NCBI RefSeq assembly: GCF_000346465.2
Contig: NC_034013.1
Location: forward strand, 16,064,885 to 16,128,884
DNA from: Prunus persica
Taxonomy: Eukaryota > Streptophyta > Magnoliopsida > Rosales > Rosaceae
Length of the DNA: 64,000 nt
Direction: 5' to 3'
Part shown: one piece after another, positions 60,217 through 64,000 of the stretch
Position numbering within the stretch: position 1 is the first letter of the stretch
Layout: each line of letters opens with the position of its first letter
Notes under the pieces: model-generated
The model's input: only the letters and a program-made list of their open reading frames with translations
The model's database searches: none
Told to the model about the DNA's origin: nothing
Made by a program: the position numbers and the translations under genes

Positions 60217-63200
60217 ATGGAATTCCGTCTCTCCTTGGTTCTCATTCTGGTTTCTCTCCCTGCAATTTTAGCTCAAGATGTTGGGAATACTAAAAAAGCT
60301 GGAAATGTTAAGGTTGTGGTTAATGGGATTTTAGCTATTGCACGAGTTGATAATAATTTCATCTGTGCCACTATTGATTGGTGGAATCATGAAAAGTGCG
60401 ACTACAACCAGTGTCCATGGGGATCTGCATCTGCGTTAAATTTGGTAAGCACCCAGAGATACCTCTGTATGCATTTGCTTTTTTCTTTTTCTGTCAAATA
60501 GTAAGAAGGGGAGTATGAAGTTAAATTAATACTGTGGTTTTCTTTTCTCCAGAACTTGTCTCATCCTTTGCTTGCCAAGTCAATCCAAGGTTTGTCTATC
60601 TGTGTTAATAAGTTCACATCTTTTGGACAATACTATTTATTTTTAAGTTAGAATCAAGTGTCAATTAGAACAGATGAATTAAAGTCTTCTGCTTATGTTT
60701 GTTTGAATAACTTTATCTACAAACTAAATTTACTCTTCAACATTGGTGGCTTGATAGCTTTCAATCAGTTAAGGATCAGAATTGGAGGTTCCTTGGAAGA
60801 CCAACTCTTGTACGATGTAGGAAATTTGAAATATCCTTGCCATCCATTCAGAAAGAAGAGTCATGGCTTGTTTGGATTTTCTAGAGGATGTTTACCTATG
60901 AGTAGATGGGATGAACTGAACCAATTTTTCAGTAAGACAAGGTAAGATTCGGGTTATCGACTTTCCTATCCCAACCAAATTTTATTTTACTTTCATAAAA
61001 AAGTCGGGTCTTCTCCATCTTCGTTCCTCAAAATTAGGTGGTTGATGCTTGATTTATCATTTATCTTAGATAGTGTGTCTGAGAAACATCTTTACTATGT
61101 TGTTGTCTATCCTAACAAATCTAAAATAAAAAAGTCTTCATTGTGTCAAATGCATATTGGGAGAATCTCTAATTGTTTAGAAGTGTAAAACTTTCTTCAG
61201 AGGTCCAACGACTTTCACTGGTTGTATTATTCAAAAATTCATGGCAGATAGCCTCTTTGTTTAAGAAAAGAGGAAAGATAAGGGGGGGTTGGTGTGTGTG
61301 CGTGGACGTAGAGGGGAGAGGGCTTGAATGCTTCCTTGTGCTGACCTATTATTTATATCTTATGTTTTCAGGCCCATCGTCACATTTAGCTTGAATGCAC
61401 TGTCAGGGAGGCACCACAAAAGCGGGGGTGTTTGGGTTGGAGATTGGGACTCTAGCAACGCTTATGATTTTATTAATTATACCGTTTTGAAGGGATACCA
61501 GATAGATTCATGGGAATTCGGTATGGAAAAATAGACAAATCTCCTTTTCTTCACTCGTTCTACTTTTGCGTCACTTATGTTCTTGTCCATGTTGCTTTAG
61601 GTAATGAGCTCAGTGGTCGTGGTATTGGAGCTAGTGTTGGAGCTGAACAATATGGAAAAGACTTGATCAAGCTTAAACATATTATCAACCAGTTGTACAA
61701 TAAGTCCCGCACTAAACCTGCACTTGTGGCACCTGGAGGATTCTATGACCAAGGATGGTTTGCCAAGCTTCTTCAGGTTTCTGGTTCAGGGATAGTCAAT
61801 GTTATCACTCAGCATATGTACAATTTGGGTGCCGGTAATTCTGTTAAGACTTTTAATAAATGCACAGTTTATAATTTTCTAATATATGCTTAAATAGTAC
61901 TCTTTTGAGGTATAGTAAGTATTCACACAGAGTAAGCCCCATACGCATAAATTATTTTCCTATTTCCCCTCTGCTTTGACAATTCAGCTGTGATTGTCAG
62001 GTGTTGATCCCAAGTTGGTGAGCAGAATTTTGAATCCCGGTTACTTGGACCTTGCATCTGGAACATTCCATGATCTTGAGCAAACGGTGAAAAAGAACGG
62101 CCCTTGGGCTTCTATATGGGTCGGAGAGTCTGGAGGGGCTTATAACAGTGGTGGTCGTAATGTGTCTGACACATTTGTGAACAGCTTTTGGTAATCTTGA
62201 TTGTCACACTACTTGAAACATTATGTATTTTTCATTGCAAGCTTTTGATTATAGAAACAGAGAAATTTACCATTGTTCACTGTATTTTTGTGTAATCAAC
62301 AAGCCAGAGTTACTATTTATATATGAATTTCAGGTACTTGGATCAGCTTGGAATGTCAGCCAAGTACAATACCAGAGTATATTGCAGGCAGTCTCTAGTT
62401 GGTGGAAACTATGGTCTCCTCAACAGAACGTCATTTGTTCCGAACCCTGATTACTACAGGTAAAGCATGGGTGGGGTATAAGAAGGATTTTCTTTTACTT
62501 GATATACTACTTATCAAAAACTGATTTTTGTTTTTGTTTTTTTATATTCTGAATAGTGCTCTTCTATGGCATCGACTTATGGGACAAGGTGTTCTTGCTG
62601 TTAACAGCAATGCTTCAGCAGATTTACGCACTTACGCCCATTGTGCAAGAGGAAGAGTAAGTCTGCTTTGTAGGAAGATTTTGTGCCAAGCATATAAAAG
62701 GAAATAAAATTGGTTCAAATTCATAGGAAACCAGGAATACTTTTCTAAGTCTAGCAACACTACTAAGCCTATATAAAACATGAAAATATTGTAGTGAACG
62801 TCCCTTGTAACTGCCTGATAGCGCAATAACTTAACTGAATTCTAATTTTTACACTGATCTTACTCTTACTGTTCGCAGGCAGGTGTAACTGTAGTCCTTA
62901 TCAATTTAAGCAATGACACCGATTTCATTGTCAATGTTGAAAATATTTTGGACTTCAATTTGGGTGCTCACGAGAGAAACATTAGCAAAGAAAGTTATTT
63001 CAAGCGCAGCCTTAAGAAAACGGTGTCATGGGTAGGACGCAAAGCATTAGACAAACCTGTTTACAGAGAAGAATACCATTTGACACCGAAAAACAGGAAC
63101 CTTAGAAGCAAAACCATGGTTCTCAATGGAGCTCCATTGGAGATTACTAAGGACGGAAACATCCCAGAATTGGAACCTGCTCGTGTCCTTGCAAATTCTC

Positions 63201-63274
63201 CGCTAACGATCAGCCCTTTGTCCATCAAGTTTGTAGTGTTGCCTTACTTTGATGCTCAATACGCTTGTGCATGA
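60217..63274 (+). CDS. GUS2: Heparanase-like glycoside hydrolase family 79 (glucuronidase, GUS2/GUS1 type)
   Basis: Nine coding exons (60217-60444, 60553-60589, 60758-60941, 61372-61520, 61601-61834, 62001-62190, 62334-62459, 62557-62656, 62879-63274) splice in frame to 547 residues, close to plant GH79 members. Residues 1-19 (MEFRLSLVLILVSLPAILA) form a signal peptide, so the product enters the secretory pathway. The TIM-barrel acid/base glutamate is E202 in WEFGNELSG, encoded across the exon 4/5 junction, and the nucleophile is E320 in WVGESGGAYNSG. Both are present, so activity is expected. N-glycosylation sequons occur (NLS, NRT, NAS, NLS). Family members release glucuronic acid residues from arabinogalactan proteins or other wall glycans and influence elongation; the exact substrate here is inferred. 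From memory, GUS2 is At5g07830, next to the ZRANB3 homologue in Arabidopsis. Confidence 0.92.
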
Positions 63275-63712
63275 TTTCTCTGTACTTGACCCTTGGTCAA
63301 CTAGCATACACCTAAGTTGCAGAATTTGTGAGCCAATGGCAATTGTAAAATCTGTACAATAAACAAAAAATATTCTCAGCACATATTTCATGCGGAGAAT
63401 AAGCTGAAAGAAAAGGGAGAAGTTTATAATAACTTATGTTTCATATTGTCTTTAATCTTCTAATTTATCTGATGAACACCTCCAGAGAATTTGTAATAAG
63501 TTATTTATGTTTAAATTTAATAATAAATATTTCTTAAAAATTTTAAAAAGGAAAGAAAAAGGAAATTGTTTTTGTTTTCTTTTCATAAAACGACACATAA
63601 AAACTGTTTTACAAACCTACATTATAATGGGGTTTAAATGACAGTGGCATGTCCGTCAATAATTTGAGTTTTATAACTAGAAAGATCAGAGAACACAGTC
63701 TCCTAGATGTAC
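63275..63712. other. 3' region of the GH79 gene
   Basis: 3' untranslated sequence with AATAAA at 63358-63363, then AT-rich spacer with a run of A/T tracts. Nothing else is seen. Confidence 0.5.
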
Positions 63713-64000
63713 TCAAATGACTGGAACATAAGGGCGCCACAAACCACCAGGCATTCTGATCAATTCAAGTCTCAGCTGATCCAGCAGGTCCCGTTTGACA
63801 AAAATGCCACCCCCAAAATTCAAGCAGATCTTCAACCCCCTCAATGACCTACAGAGGAAATAATGAATTTTCTTTTTACGTTCTCTCTGGAATAGCTCAT
63901 CATAGATCAAACCCCAATATAGCAAGAAGTAGCTCATTCCATAAACCATAGCCCATTCCCTATGAAACTTGGGTTCTTCGTTGTATCATTTGCAGGACTC
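63713..64000 (-). other. Possible end of a minus-strand gene, cut by the window edge
   Basis: An open minus-strand frame ends at 63713 (…RMPGGLWRPYVPVI). A second reading is as good: an acceptor (cctctgtag, ending near 63850) followed by VIEGVEDLLEFWGWHFCQ to a TGA near 63767. I do not recognise either product, and the upstream part lies outside the window. Confidence 0.25.

Noticed and set aside
1..64000. CRISPR array, bacterial operon or organelle-derived block
   Set aside because: The tandem repeats seen are microsatellites, coding repeats or an element duplication, without spacers; all genes have spliceosomal introns or plant-only domains.

Overview
The window is a plant nuclear segment, most likely from a rosid eudicot. 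The evidence is AT-rich intergenic DNA, GT-AG introns of 80-1300 bp, hAT, Harbinger-type and LTR debris, and plant-only families (DUF863, remorin, plant CaM-binding domain, FMO GS-OX-like, DUF2828). Nothing seen fixes the genus, although Rosaceae would fit. All exon models below were built by hand from splice signals and frame continuity; no transcript or database evidence was available.

Left part (1-14 kb) is mobile-element-rich. It holds an inactivated BED-finger hAT transposon running off the left edge (1-3796), a truncated LTR with its polypurine tract (5048-5390) just upstream of a broken DUF2828 pseudogene (5451-6978), an intact two-exon MazG-type dCTP pyrophosphatase (8869-9395), and three non-autonomous elements in a row (10111-11028, 11050-11338, 11446-11968), each with terminal inverted repeats and target-site duplications.

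Middle part (14-37 kb) has five genes: a DUF863 protein (+), an FMO GS-OX-like monooxygenase (-, 7 exons), a repeat-rich calmodulin-binding protein (+), a UNE10/PIF8-like bHLH factor (-, 5 exons) and a remorin (-, 6 exons).

Right part (37-64 kb) has three large conserved genes: a ZRANB3-type SNF2 helicase with a C-terminal HNH nuclease (+, 24 exons, 1208 aa), a SCAPER homologue (-, 8 exons, 1687 aa) convergent with it, and a GH79 heparanase-like glucuronidase (+, 9 coding exons, 547 aa). A doubtful partial gene lies at the right edge.

The genes are not an operon and share no pathway. From memory, DUF863, FMO, ZRANB3, CaM-binding and GUS2 homologues lie side by side in Arabidopsis around At5g07790-At5g07830, so this looks like an ancestral syntenic block. 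The most interesting points are the triple repeat architecture of the CaM-binding protein with a kinase-type RRNS site in most N-terminal units, a uORF overlapping its start by one base, loss of the tryptophan in the phytochrome-binding motif of the bHLH factor, a Harbinger-like element with five G-boxes, and a GC-AG intron in the helicase gene. I found no evidence of a wholly novel system.
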